NCBI GenBank assembly: GCA_965212085.1
Contig: OZ243042.1
Span: 620,001-684,000, forward strand
Reading direction: 5' to 3'
DNA from: JAHRAW01 sp965212085
Lineage (GTDB): Bacteria > Pseudomonadota > Gammaproteobacteria > Arenicellales > Poriferihabitantaceae
Length of the DNA: 64,000 nucleotides
Under the pieces are notes generated by a model, which was given only the letters and a program-made list of their open reading frames with translations, was not told the origin of the DNA and made no database searches. A program made the position numbers and the translations under genes. Below are positions 28,694-38,062 of the stretch, piece by piece. Positions within the stretch are counted from its first letter, which is position 1; each line of letters starts with the position of its first letter.

Positions 28694-29851
28694 ATGATCC
28701 GGCGCAACCCAACCCGCGAAGTTAGAATCGGCACTATCGCCATCGGCAACGGGCACCCCGTGGCGGTGCAGAGTATGTGCGCGACGCCGACCACGGACGT
28801 GGCGGCGACCCTGGCGCAGGCGCTTGCGCTGGGGCGGGCGGGGGCCGACGTCATCCGCGTCGCCGCCGACAGCCGCAAGGACGCTGAGGCACTGATCGAG
28901 TTGCGGCGGCGGTTGCAGGCACAAACAGACGTGGCCCTGAGCGTGGACTTGCAGGAGAACTACCGCCTCGCGGAAACCCTCGCGCCCCACGTTGATAAAA
29001 TCCGCTACAACCCCGGCCACCTGTACCACCACGAACGCGCCAAGCCGTGGCGGGACAAGGTCGCGTACCTGGCGGAGATTGCCGACCGGCACGACTGCGC
29101 GCTGCGGGTCGGGGTCAATGCCGGGTCGGTGGATCCGGACAAACTCGCGGGCCGGGGGGGGCGGGGGGATGATGATTCGGATTCAGATTCGGTGGCGCCG
29201 ATGGTGGAGAGCGCGCTGGAGCACAGCGCGTGGCTCGAGCGGCTGGGCTTCACCCGCTACTGCGTATCGCTCAAGGACTCCGACCCGCGCAAGGTGATTG
29301 ACGCCTGCCGGCGGTTCGCCGGGGAGCGCCCGGAAATCCCGCTGCACCTGGGGGTTACCGAGGCCGGCATGCCGCCGGAGGGCATCGAAAAAACCCGCAT
29401 CGCTTTTGAGCAGTTGCTCGGCCATGGAATCGGCGACACCATCCGCGTCTCATTGACCCTGCCGAACGCGCAAAAGCACCGGGAAATCAGCGCCGGCCAA
29501 AAAATCCTCGCCGACATCGCCGCCGGGCGGGTGCGCACCGTGGTGCGCTTCAACGACGACCGCCTGAACCTGATCAGTTGCCCGAGTTGCTCGCGGGTGG
29601 AGAACGAGGCATTCGTCGAACTCGCGCAGCAGGTCCGGGAGCGCACCCGCTACGCCGAGGCGCACGCCATCACCATCGCGGTCATGGGCTGCCGGGTGAA
29701 CGGCCCCGGCGAGACCGACGATGCCGACCTCGGGTTGTGGTGCGGGCCCAACTACGTCAACCTCAAGAAGCGCGGCGAAAAAATCGGCGCGTTCAAATAC
29801 GACCAGATTCTTGAGCAACTGGACCGGGAACTGCGCTCGCTGATCAACTGA
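28694..29851 (+). CDS. ispG: 4-hydroxy-3-methylbut-2-en-1-yl diphosphate synthase
   Basis: 385 aa from ATG 28694; a TTG 66 bp earlier is also open. IspG reduces MEcPP to HMBPP with a [4Fe-4S] cluster. The cluster Cys residues are visible in SCPSCSRVEN and MGCRVNGPGE; substrate-binding blocks VQSMCATPTTDV and VGVNAGSVDPD are present. Several conserved stretches differ from E. coli (YNPGHLYHHERAKPWRDKV). A Gly/Asp/Ser-rich insertion (GRGGRGDDDSDSDS, near 29152-29195) interrupts the loop after the NAGS motif. Works with Dxr at 47 kb in the MEP isoprenoid pathway. Confidence 0.92.
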   Translation: MIRRNPTREVRIGTIAIGNGHPVAVQSMCATPTTDVAATLAQALALGRAGADVIRVAADSRKDAEALIELRRRLQAQTDVALSVDLQENYRLAETLAPHVDKIRYNPGHLYHHERAKPWRDKVAYLAEIADRHDCALRVGVNAGSVDPDKLAGRGGRGDDDSDSDSVAPMVESALEHSAWLERLGFTRYCVSLKDSDPRKVIDACRRFAGERPEIPLHLGVTEAGMPPEGIEKTRIAFEQLLGHGIGDTIRVSLTLPNAQKHREISAGQKILADIAAGRVRTVVRFNDDRLNLISCPSCSRVENEAFVELAQQVRERTRYAEAHAITIAVMGCRVNGPGETDDADLGLWCGPNYVNLKKRGEKIGAFKYDQILEQLDRELRSLIN

Positions 29852-29867
29852 AACGGGTGAACACATT

Positions 29868-31973
29868 ATGGCCACCGCCACAACTACTGCAACTACTACC
29901 ACCACGGCAACCTGGCACAACAGCGTCTGCCCCCACGACTGCCCGTCCGCCTGCGCGCTGGAAATTGAACGCCTGGCGTCCGGAAAAATCGGCCGCGTGC
30001 GGGGTTCCAAACACAACCCCTACACCGACGGCGTCATCTGCGCCAAGGTGTCGCGCTACGCCGAGCGGATTCACCACCCCGAACGGCTGACGCGCCCGCT
30101 GCGGCGAACCTCCGCCAAATCTTGCGACGGGTCGGGCGACGCTACGTCGTTTGAACCCATCGGCTGGGACGATGCCCTTAATCTCGTGAGCGAAAAATTT
30201 CAGGGAGCGACAAAGGAGTTCGGCGCCGAATCGGTGTGGCCCTACTACTATGGCGGCACCATGGGGCTGGTGCAACGGGACGGAATCATGCGCCTGGTCA
30301 ACGCCATGGGCTATTCGGGTTTGCACAAAACCATCTGCGTACAAATCGCCTACGACGGCTGGGGCGCCGGCGCCGGCGCGCTGCTCGGCGCCGACGGACG
30401 GGAGATGGCGGACAGCGACCTCATCGTGATCTGGGGCTGCAACGCCGCCGCCACGCAGATCAACGTCATGCACCACGTCAGCAAGGCGCGCAAACGCGGC
30501 GCCAAACTGGTGGTCGTTGACCCCTACCGCAACGCCACCGCGAAAATCGCCGACCACCACCTCGCGCCGCGCCCCGGCACCGACGGCGCGCTGGCCTGCG
30601 CGGTCATGCACCTGTTGTTCAAAAACGGCCACGCCGACCGCGACTATCTTGCCAAGTACGGCGATGATCCCGAACGGCTGGAGCGTCACCTGGAATCCCG
30701 GGACGCCGAATGGGCGGCCAACATCACCGGCCTTGCGGCCGAGCAGATCACCGAGTTCGCCGGCCTCTACGGCGCCACCCGAAAAAGTTACATCCGCCTC
30801 GGCATCGGTTTTTCCCGCAGCCGCAACGGCGCGGTCAACACCCACGCGGTCTCGTGCCTGCCGGTGGTGAGCGGCGCGTGGCAGTACCGCGGCGGCGGCG
30901 CGCTGCTCGCCACTTCCGATTCGTTTCAGATGGATGAACGGCTGATTCAAGGGTCGGATTCCGGCAACGGCACCGGGCGGGTCCTTGATATGTCGCTGAT
31001 CGGCCCGATCCTGTGCGGCGACCCGGTGGCGTTGCAAGGCGGCCCGCCGGTCAAGGCGATGCTGATTCAGAACACCAACCCAATGCTGGTGGCGCCGGAC
31101 CTCGCCGCCGTGCGGCGGGGGTTTGAGCGCGAGGATTTGTTCGTGTGCGTGCACGAGCAGTTCATGACCGAAACCGCGATGATGGCGGACCTGATCATCC
31201 CGGCGACCATGTTCGTGGAACACGACGACCTGTACCGCAGTTACGGCCACACCTTTTTGCAAGTCGGCGAAAAAATCACCGGCGCGCCGGGGGAATGCCG
31301 CTCCAACCACCAAGTCATCACCGGGCTGGCGAGGCGATTGAAAGCCGAACACGCGGGCTTTTTGCTCAGCGAACTGGAAATCATAGACCAAACCCTGGAA
31401 CGCTCCGGCCATCCCCCCAGGGAATCGTTCACCAACCGGCACTTCACCGACTGCGCGCCGCCCTTTGAATCCGCGCACTTTTTAGACGGCTTCAACTGGC
31501 CCGACAAAAAATTCCGCTTCGCCCCGGACTGGCCGGCCATCGGCCCCTACGCCGGCGACATGCCCGCCCTGCCCGACCACTGGGACGTGATTGACAACAC
31601 CTCCAAAGAACACCCGCTGCGGCTGGTGGCGGCGCCGTCCCGGGGCTACCTCAACAGCACCTTCACCCAGTCCCCGTCCTCGGTCAAATACCAGAAACGC
31701 CCGCAACTCCAAATCAACCCGGCCACCGCAAAAAAATTCGGCATCAACGACCAACAAAAAGTCCAAGTCGGCAACCGCCGTGGCAGCGTCACCGTCACCG
31801 CCCGCCACGCCGAAAACACCCAAGCCGACACCGTAGTCGTAGAAGGCATCTGGCCCGCCGCCGCCTTCCCCGAAAACATCGGCATCAACCTGCTGATAGA
31901 CTCCACCCCGGTCGCGCCAAACGGCGGCGCGGCGTTTCATGATACGGCGGTTTGGGTTCGGGCGACTGAATGA
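29868..31973 (+). CDS. Molybdopterin-dependent oxidoreductase
   Basis: 701 aa. After a Thr/Ala-only stretch (residues 2-15) comes a [4Fe-4S] motif VCPHDCPSACALE with a further Cys in GVICAK, then the molybdopterin domains: SDLIVIWGCNAAATQ, VVVDPYRNATAKIADHH, MLIQNTNPMLVAPD, DLIIPATMFVEHDD, and a C-terminal dinucleotide-binding domain with SPSSVKYQKRPQLQINP. This is the single-subunit branch of the DMSO reductase/formate dehydrogenase-alpha family often annotated only as molybdopterin oxidoreductase. No electron-transfer subunit is adjacent. It begins 16 bp after ispG, so they are probably co-transcribed. Substrate unknown. Confidence 0.88.
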   Translation: MATATTTATTTTTATWHNSVCPHDCPSACALEIERLASGKIGRVRGSKHNPYTDGVICAKVSRYAERIHHPERLTRPLRRTSAKSCDGSGDATSFEPIGWDDALNLVSEKFQGATKEFGAESVWPYYYGGTMGLVQRDGIMRLVNAMGYSGLHKTICVQIAYDGWGAGAGALLGADGREMADSDLIVIWGCNAAATQINVMHHVSKARKRGAKLVVVDPYRNATAKIADHHLAPRPGTDGALACAVMHLLFKNGHADRDYLAKYGDDPERLERHLESRDAEWAANITGLAAEQITEFAGLYGATRKSYIRLGIGFSRSRNGAVNTHAVSCLPVVSGAWQYRGGGALLATSDSFQMDERLIQGSDSGNGTGRVLDMSLIGPILCGDPVALQGGPPVKAMLIQNTNPMLVAPDLAAVRRGFEREDLFVCVHEQFMTETAMMADLIIPATMFVEHDDLYRSYGHTFLQVGEKITGAPGECRSNHQVITGLARRLKAEHAGFLLSELEIIDQTLERSGHPPRESFTNRHFTDCAPPFESAHFLDGFNWPDKKFRFAPDWPAIGPYAGDMPALPDHWDVIDNTSKEHPLRLVAAPSRGYLNSTFTQSPSSVKYQKRPQLQINPATAKKFGINDQQKVQVGNRRGSVTVTARHAENTQADTVVVEGIWPAAAFPENIGINLLIDSTPVAPNGGAAFHDTAVWVRATE

Positions 31974-32109
31974 CAGTGAATTCGGAGTGTGCGAGGTTAC
32001 AATATATATGGGGTATGCATAGATCGGAACGCCTCTCTTATTCTTAAACAAAATGTTTGCACATAACTATCCTGACAATGTTCTCTTAACCTAACGTAAG
32101 GATTCATCC

Positions 32110-32727
32110 ATGTCCACAATCCCTATTGATATCGAAGCACATACATTCCATTCTCCTCATTTCGAGAGTGTGGTCGAGGAATCTATTGATTTTTTTACCC
32201 AAACTCCAGAACACCCACTTCCACCAACCGGGCCTTTTCTTGGTGTCGGGGTCTATACCATCTATTATTCTGGAGATTTTGAGCATTACAGAAATATCTC
32301 AACATTGAACCAGACGCAATGCAATCAACCAATCTACACTGGAAAAGCTGTTCCGGCAGGCTGGCGCACTGCGAGAGCATCGGTCGATACGAATTCTCAA
32401 GCTCTCCATACCCGTCTTCGAGAACATGAACGAAGCATTAAGCAAGGGAAAGGGATTCGCATCGTTGATTTTAAATGCCGGTTCATGATTCTTCTTGGGG
32501 CCGAAACCGAACTTATATCCGCAGTTGAGGCACAACTTATCAGAAATTACAAACCATTGTGGAACACATTTATCGATGGCTTCGGGAATCACAATCCTGG
32601 TAAAGGTAGATACAATCAGGCTCGTTCAGACTGGGACGTCTTGCACCCCGGACGCCCATGGGCAAATCGTTTGACAGGTAATCCTCATTCATACGCAGAG
32701 ATAATCGAGAAGATTCCTCATCTCTAG
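32110..32727 (+). CDS. Eco29kI-like type II restriction endonuclease (GIY-YIG)
   Basis: 205 aa. The sequence tracks the Eco29kI family closely: GVGVYTIYYSG (GIY, 47-49), QPIYTGKAVPAGWR (YIG, 76-78), HTRLREHERSI (catalytic Arg/His), EAQLIRNYKPLWN (metal-binding Glu 140 and Asn 152), DGFGNHNPGKGR and ARSDWDVLHPGRPWA. Known family members cut CCGCGG; that specificity is inferred, not shown. TAAGGA stands before the ATG. The gene is AT-rich and converges with the methyltransferase, whose stop is 4 bp away. Confidence 0.92.
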   Translation: MSTIPIDIEAHTFHSPHFESVVEESIDFFTQTPEHPLPPTGPFLGVGVYTIYYSGDFEHYRNISTLNQTQCNQPIYTGKAVPAGWRTARASVDTNSQALHTRLREHERSIKQGKGIRIVDFKCRFMILLGAETELISAVEAQLIRNYKPLWNTFIDGFGNHNPGKGRYNQARSDWDVLHPGRPWANRLTGNPHSYAEIIEKIPHL

Positions 32728-32730
32728 CGA

Positions 32731-34104
32731 TCATCGCTTCCGGAGTTCCACAATGGCCTCATAGAGGCGTTGCCCATTCTTAGCTTTCTCAACCCGGATG
32801 TCAGAACGAATAATGCTATTTCCAACCCGAGTGCTTCGCGGGATATGAATATCCACTACATCTAACCCAACAGCCTCCGCAATTATTCCAAGAAACCGGT
32901 CGGTAGGAATAGGCACACCCTGCAATATACTGTTTCCAATAACCACCAAGGCGGTTTTACGTCTTTGGAGAGACCACTTAGCCCCTCTAATAAAGTGGAC
33001 ACAATCGTTGAAATAGGCGGTTGCATAATTAGCCCACCCCTTTCCGCCGTAGTTTCCTTTTTCCGGATTCTTATTTCTCAGCATATTCAAGGTCTCTATA
33101 ATTTCCTCATCCTGAATAATAGGATCAAGATCTATCGCCTTCAGTTCTCTTACGGTTTGCCAGAATTTCCCAAAATTCTGCTGCTCAAGAGTGCGTAAGT
33201 CCTTTGTCGCATGAACAAGTCCAAGCCAGTATAAATGGGGTCGTGTATTCCGATTGTAGTGATAGTTATTCAAATAAGGTGGAGATGTAATTAGTAAATC
33301 TACGGAATTTTGTTTTACGCTCCGGTAAGCATCAAAGAAAGAGCGATGGATCACTTTGTTTTTTGGGCAGACCCCATTGAGTTGTTCCTTCATCCATAGC
33401 GTATCGCTGGCCATTTCGTCAAGTTTTCGCGCGATTTCTTTTTCGACAGGAAAATCTTCGATCTTCGATTTTCCTGCAGAAACTCTTTGACCTAGGCTTG
33501 GCTCATACGAGTAGTTGGAGTAGGTTATCATTGTTGACGCAAAGGCAAGACGGAACAAATCTGCGATTGATTGATCTTCAATCTGACCAATAAAGTCATG
33601 CGCCAACAACACTTTTTGAAGAACCTTGGGGCTATAGAATTCGCCTCTTGTACGGAATCCTTTAGGTGGGATTGACTTGGCTTCTACAGATTTTTGCATA
33701 GCAGTGTGCTGGAAACAAAGAAATCTATCCATCGCTTTCCTGATTAAATTTGGATCGACCCGATAAGATCGTAATTTAATACGGGAAGCGAACGTAGCAT
33801 ACGGGTTGATCTCAAACCCAATCGCGTCATGTCCAGCGAGATTTGCCTCAATTAAAGTGGTGCCCACACCAGCAAAAGGATCAAGTACGGTTCCCTTCTT
33901 TTTTAGGTGGCGTTCAAGTCCACTCTGAACAAATTCCCGAGAAAAACCAGCAATCCAAGGTACCCACCGATGGATTGGCAACATCTTGTTAGACGAAAAC
34001 GCAGGATCGTTGAACTCGGAACCATTTTTCTTTGTTACGACTCCTTTCGTTTCGACGTCACGCTCAAAGCGAGGAAATTGTGATAACAAATCAGATTGTT
34101 TCAT
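32731..34104 (-). CDS. DNA methyltransferase, SPPY (N4-cytosine/N6-adenine) type
   Basis: 457 aa. Motif I reads LDPFAGVGTTLIEA (77-82 core) and catalytic motif IV reads TSPPYLNN (274-277), with about 190 residues between them, the order of alpha-type amino-methyltransferases. SPPY is most often found in N4-cytosine enzymes. It should protect the host from the adjacent nuclease. Eco29kI itself is paired with a C5-cytosine enzyme, so this pairing is of a different type. Its ATG overlaps the stop of a small upstream ORF (ATGA). AT-rich relative to neighbours. Confidence 0.88.
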   Translation of the reverse strand: MKQSDLLSQFPRFERDVETKGVVTKKNGSEFNDPAFSSNKMLPIHRWVPWIAGFSREFVQSGLERHLKKKGTVLDPFAGVGTTLIEANLAGHDAIGFEINPYATFASRIKLRSYRVDPNLIRKAMDRFLCFQHTAMQKSVEAKSIPPKGFRTRGEFYSPKVLQKVLLAHDFIGQIEDQSIADLFRLAFASTMITYSNYSYEPSLGQRVSAGKSKIEDFPVEKEIARKLDEMASDTLWMKEQLNGVCPKNKVIHRSFFDAYRSVKQNSVDLLITSPPYLNNYHYNRNTRPHLYWLGLVHATKDLRTLEQQNFGKFWQTVRELKAIDLDPIIQDEEIIETLNMLRNKNPEKGNYGGKGWANYATAYFNDCVHFIRGAKWSLQRRKTALVVIGNSILQGVPIPTDRFLGIIAEAVGLDVVDIHIPRSTRVGNSIIRSDIRVEKAKNGQRLYEAIVELRKR

Positions 34105-34244
34105 GTTAAGTTACTTCCTATATCATCCGTGGGGTAGCTGAGTAAAGTAGGCACATTATGACTTGGTAATGGCCTACGGTCAACTGAAATATCATTAATA
34201 TTCCTTAAAATCTCATATTCATAATGGTCGTACTGGGTCGCCAT
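34101..34244 (-). CDS. Small ORF coupled to the methyltransferase gene
   Basis: From the Met at 34244 it encodes 47 aa (MATQYDHYEYEILRNINDIS...); the frame is open further upstream to 34325. Its TGA overlaps the methyltransferase ATG as ATGA, so translation of the two would be linked. No helix-turn-helix is visible, so it is not an obvious restriction-modification control (C) protein. It may be a leader peptide or an unknown small protein. The 190 bp between here and dnaE show nothing clear. Confidence 0.4.
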   Translation of the reverse strand: MATQYDHYEYEILRNINDISVDRRPLPSHNVPTLLSYPTDDIGSNLT

Positions 34245-34434
34245 CTTGTACTTGACCCTAATTTTGCGAAGAGGAAAGGGTATGTTGCTCGTAAGTGTGT
34301 TACATAATAACCCCTGATAACACATATATTAAGAATAACCTCAGCCTATCCAGTCATCCCACTCCGGTCGCCCCAGCGATGGCGTTGCGGTTCGGGCCAA
34401 GTCGGCGGAGTCGTTGCTGTGTCCTTTTCCGCCG

Positions 34435-37400
34435 CTAACCCGCCGCCGCAAGCCGCGACCGCACCGGAGCCTTCTGATGCGCGCCATTCCTCAAAGACGA
34501 AACATCGTATTCAAACCTGAGGTTGTCGCCGCCCACCAACCCGCTTAGCGCGTCAAGCGATTGCCGGGTGGGATTGATCTTCCAGTCGGCGCCGGGGTTT
34601 ATGATGCCGGTTTCGCCTTTGTTGCGCCGGTAGTGGATGGTGATTGCGACTTCGCCGCCGCGGGCTGTGCGCAGGGTTCGGCGGATATTTTTCAGGGCGT
34701 CGCCGGTCAGGCGTTCTTCGGCGAGGTTAACGTGGATGCGGCGCAGGCAGTCGGTTCGGAAGGTGTCGAGATCGGCCACGGTTTCGGCGCGCAGTTGCAC
34801 GCCGCCGGTGAACTCGTCTATGCCGAGTTCGCCGTACACCACCAGCACTTTGTCCTTTTGCAGCATGGCGCGGTAGTGCCGGTATTTTTCCGAATACAAA
34901 ATTACTTCCACGCGGTCGCCGGCGTTGTCCAGCATCACCAGCCCCATTTTTCCGCGGCGCGTGTTTCTGACGCGGATGGAAAACACCAGGCCGGCGAAGA
35001 TGCCGGTTTTCGGGGTGCTCAAGTCCATCGAGCGGAGGTCTTTTTGCGTAACCCCGGCGAGTTCGGCGCGGTACTGGGTATAGGGGTGGCCGGTCAGGTA
35101 CAGGCCCAGGGTTTCTTTTTCCGCGGCCAGTCGTTGCGGTTCGCTCCACGGTTCGGGGGCGTGGCCGGCGGGCGCGGTCTTGGGCGCTTTGATGCCGCCG
35201 AACATGTCCGCCTGGCCGGTTTCCTGGCTGGTCAGGTGCTGGTCGGCGGCTTGCAGGGCCTTGTCAATGTCGGCCATCAGCGCCGCGCGGTGGGCGCCGA
35301 GGTCGTCCATGGCGCCGCTTTTGATCAGCGCTTCCAGCACGCGTTTGTTCATCGTGCGCGGGTTGAGGCGGCGGCACAGGTCGAACAGGTCGCGGAACGG
35401 GCCGTTGCGCTCGCGTTCGGCCTCAAGGCTTTCGCTCACGGCTTTGCCGACGCCCTTGACCGCGCCGACTCCGTATAAAATGGTGCGCTCGTCCATGGGC
35501 CGGAAACCGTGGGAGCAGGCGTTGACGTTGGGCGGCAGCACCTCAAGGCCGAGTTCCTCGCAGTCGGTCAGCAGCGACACCACCTTGTCGGTGTGGTCGA
35601 GGTCCGCCGACAACGTCGCCGCCATGAAGTCCGCCGGGTAGTGGGCTTTCAGCCACGCGGTGTGGCAGGCCACCAGCGCGTAGGCCACCGAGTGGGATTT
35701 GTTAAACCCGTAGCCGGCGAACTTGGCCATCAGGTCGAAGATGCGTTCGGCGAGTTGGGGTTTGACGCCGCGCTCCACCGCGCCGCTGCGGAAAACCGCG
35801 CGCTGCTCGTTCATCCCTTCGACTTTTTTCTTGCCCATGGCGACGCGCAGCAGGTCGGAGTCGCCGAGGGTGTAGCCGGCCAGCACCTGGGCGATCTGCA
35901 TCACCTGTTCCTGGTAGAGGATGACGCCGTAGGTCGGCTCAAGAATCGGGGCGAGGTCGTCGTGGAGGTAGGTGATGTTCTCGCGGCCGTGCTTGCGGTT
36001 GATGAAATCATCCACCATCCCGGACTGCAGCGGGCCGGGGCGGTACAACGCCACCAGCGCCACCAGGTCGTCGAACTTGTCCGGCTGCAAGCGCATGATC
36101 AACTCGCGGATGCCGCGGGATTCGATCTGAAAAATCGCCGTGGTGCGGCCGCTCTGGATCAGCCGGTACGCGTCGGCGTCGTCGAGGGGCACCGCGTCCA
36201 TGTCCAGCGGTGGCTCGCCATCGCGGCGCTTGCGAAGGTTGATCATCTTGACCGCGCCGGCGATGATGGTCAGGGTTCGCAGCCCGAGAAAATCAAACTT
36301 CACGAGGCCGATGGCTTCGAGGTCGTCCTTGTCGAGCTGGGTGATGGCCTGGTTGAGGTGGGCGTCTGCGTACAAGGGCGTGTACTCGCTCAGCGCGCGC
36401 GGCGCGATCACCACGCCGCCGGCGTGGGTGCCGACGTTGCGGGCGATGCCTTCGAGTTGCCTGGCGTTGTCGATGAGTTCCTGTATTTCGCCTTCGTCCC
36501 GGTAGCGCCGGCTCAGCAATTCTTCCTGCTTGAGGGCTTTTTCCAGGGTCATGCCGACCTCGAACGGGATCAGTTTGGCGACCTGGTCAACGAACCCGTA
36601 GGTCATTCCCAACACCCGGCCAACGTCGCGCACCACGGCCTTGGCGGCCATGGTGCCGAAGGTGATGATCTGCGCCACTTGATCGCGGCCGTAGCGGTCG
36701 GCGACGTATTCAATGACCCGGTCGCGGCCATCCACGCAAAAATCAATGTCAAAATCCGGCAGCGAAACCCGCTGGGTGTGGAGAAAGCGTTCAAACAATA
36801 AACCGTAACGCAGCGGGTCGAGTTCGGTGATGCCGGTGGCCCAGGCCACCAGCGAACCGGCCCCGGAGCCGCGCCCCGGCCCCACCGGGATGTCGTTGGT
36901 CTTGGCCCAGCGGATGAAGTCGGCGACGATCAAAAAATAGCCCGGATAACCCATCTCCGAAATGACCCCGAGTTCAAGGTTGAGGCGGGCGTCGTAGTCC
37001 TTGATGGACAGGCCGCCTTCGCCGGCCGATTCATCACCGTCGCCGTTGCCGCTGCCGTCGGCCCCCCGCAGCCGCTCCACCCCCAGCCGCCGGCACAGGC
37101 CGTCTTCGGCCTGGCGGCGCAGGATCTGATCCACCGGCTCAGCGGTGGCGTCGGCGCCGGCGTCGGCATCCACGTAGTCCGGCAGGTAGTTCTGTTCAAA
37201 ATCAAAAAACAGGTTGCAGCGCTTGGCGATTTCCACGGTGTTGGCGAGGGCTTCGGGGAAGTCGGCGAACAACTCGCTCATCTCGCCGGCGCTTTTGAGG
37301 TATTGGCGGGGGGTGAAGCGGCGTGGCCGGCGGTGGTCTTGCAGCACCCGGCCTTCGTGGATGCACACGCGGATTTCGTGGGCGTCGAACTCTTCGGCGG

Positions 37401-38055
37401 CGATGAACTCGACCCGGTTGGTGGCCACCAGGCCGATGCCCCGGGACGCCGCCAGCCGCGCGGCGCGGCGGATGTAGTCCTGCTCTCCCGGATGGCCGAC
37501 CCGGCTAATCTGAAAATACAACCGGCCACCGTCGTTGCCGTCGTCGCCGCCGCCGTTGCCGCCGCCGAACAAGCCCTGGTATTTTTCCAGCAACGGCGCG
37601 GCGGCCCGTTCCGTCTCCGCCGACCCCTGGCCCGGCAGGTTGACCAGCGGGCCTTCCTGATCATCAAACAATACCAGCAAGCCTTCGTGCAACGCTTCGA
37701 GGTCGGCCCAGGTGATTACCACGCGGCCCTTGCGCTGGCCGCGCAGGTACGCATCGGTCAGCAGTTTGCCGAGGTTGCGGTAGCCGAGGTCGTCGCGGCA
37801 CAACAGGATCATGCGATCCGCCTGATCCGCGACCAGCGGATTTTCCACGCGCACGTCGCAGCCCACCAGCGGCTTGACCCCGGCGGCCAGGCAAGCGCGG
37901 TAGAACTTGATGACGCCGTGCACGTTGGACAGGTCGCTCAGGGCCACCGCCGGCTGGCCGTGTTGCGCCGAGACCGAGGCCAGCGGCTGGATGCGCACGA
38001 TGCCGTCGGCCAGCGAGTACTCGGAATGAACGTGAAGGTGAACGAAGCCGGTCAT
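34435..38055 (-). CDS. dnaE: DNA polymerase III alpha subunit
   Basis: 1206 aa, replicative polymerase. The PHP domain begins VHLHVHSEYSLADG; the catalytic aspartates are in LPDFDIDFCVDGRDRV; GPGRGSGAGSLV, VGTHAGGVVIAP and FAGYGFNKSHSVAYAL are family hallmarks, followed by the helix-hairpin-helix and OB-fold regions. Two low-complexity insertions stand out: FGGGNGGGDDGNDGG in the PHP region (about 37515-37565) and GADGSGNGDGDESAGEGG (about 37020-37065). The gene ends the lpx cluster; accA, which usually follows in gammaproteobacteria, is replaced by the restriction-modification island. Confidence 0.97.
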   Translation of the reverse strand: MTGFVHLHVHSEYSLADGIVRIQPLASVSAQHGQPAVALSDLSNVHGVIKFYRACLAAGVKPLVGCDVRVENPLVADQADRMILLCRDDLGYRNLGKLLTDAYLRGQRKGRVVITWADLEALHEGLLVLFDDQEGPLVNLPGQGSAETERAAAPLLEKYQGLFGGGNGGGDDGNDGGRLYFQISRVGHPGEQDYIRRAARLAASRGIGLVATNRVEFIAAEEFDAHEIRVCIHEGRVLQDHRRPRRFTPRQYLKSAGEMSELFADFPEALANTVEIAKRCNLFFDFEQNYLPDYVDADAGADATAEPVDQILRRQAEDGLCRRLGVERLRGADGSGNGDGDESAGEGGLSIKDYDARLNLELGVISEMGYPGYFLIVADFIRWAKTNDIPVGPGRGSGAGSLVAWATGITELDPLRYGLLFERFLHTQRVSLPDFDIDFCVDGRDRVIEYVADRYGRDQVAQIITFGTMAAKAVVRDVGRVLGMTYGFVDQVAKLIPFEVGMTLEKALKQEELLSRRYRDEGEIQELIDNARQLEGIARNVGTHAGGVVIAPRALSEYTPLYADAHLNQAITQLDKDDLEAIGLVKFDFLGLRTLTIIAGAVKMINLRKRRDGEPPLDMDAVPLDDADAYRLIQSGRTTAIFQIESRGIRELIMRLQPDKFDDLVALVALYRPGPLQSGMVDDFINRKHGRENITYLHDDLAPILEPTYGVILYQEQVMQIAQVLAGYTLGDSDLLRVAMGKKKVEGMNEQRAVFRSGAVERGVKPQLAERIFDLMAKFAGYGFNKSHSVAYALVACHTAWLKAHYPADFMAATLSADLDHTDKVVSLLTDCEELGLEVLPPNVNACSHGFRPMDERTILYGVGAVKGVGKAVSESLEAERERNGPFRDLFDLCRRLNPRTMNKRVLEALIKSGAMDDLGAHRAALMADIDKALQAADQHLTSQETGQADMFGGIKAPKTAPAGHAPEPWSEPQRLAAEKETLGLYLTGHPYTQYRAELAGVTQKDLRSMDLSTPKTGIFAGLVFSIRVRNTRRGKMGLVMLDNAGDRVEVILYSEKYRHYRAMLQKDKVLVVYGELGIDEFTGGVQLRAETVADLDTFRTDCLRRIHVNLAEERLTGDALKNIRRTLRTARGGEVAITIHYRRNKGETGIINPGADWKINPTRQSLDALSGLVGGDNLRFEYDVSSLRNGAHQKAPVRSRLAAAG

Positions 38056-38062
38056 GGCGTAA

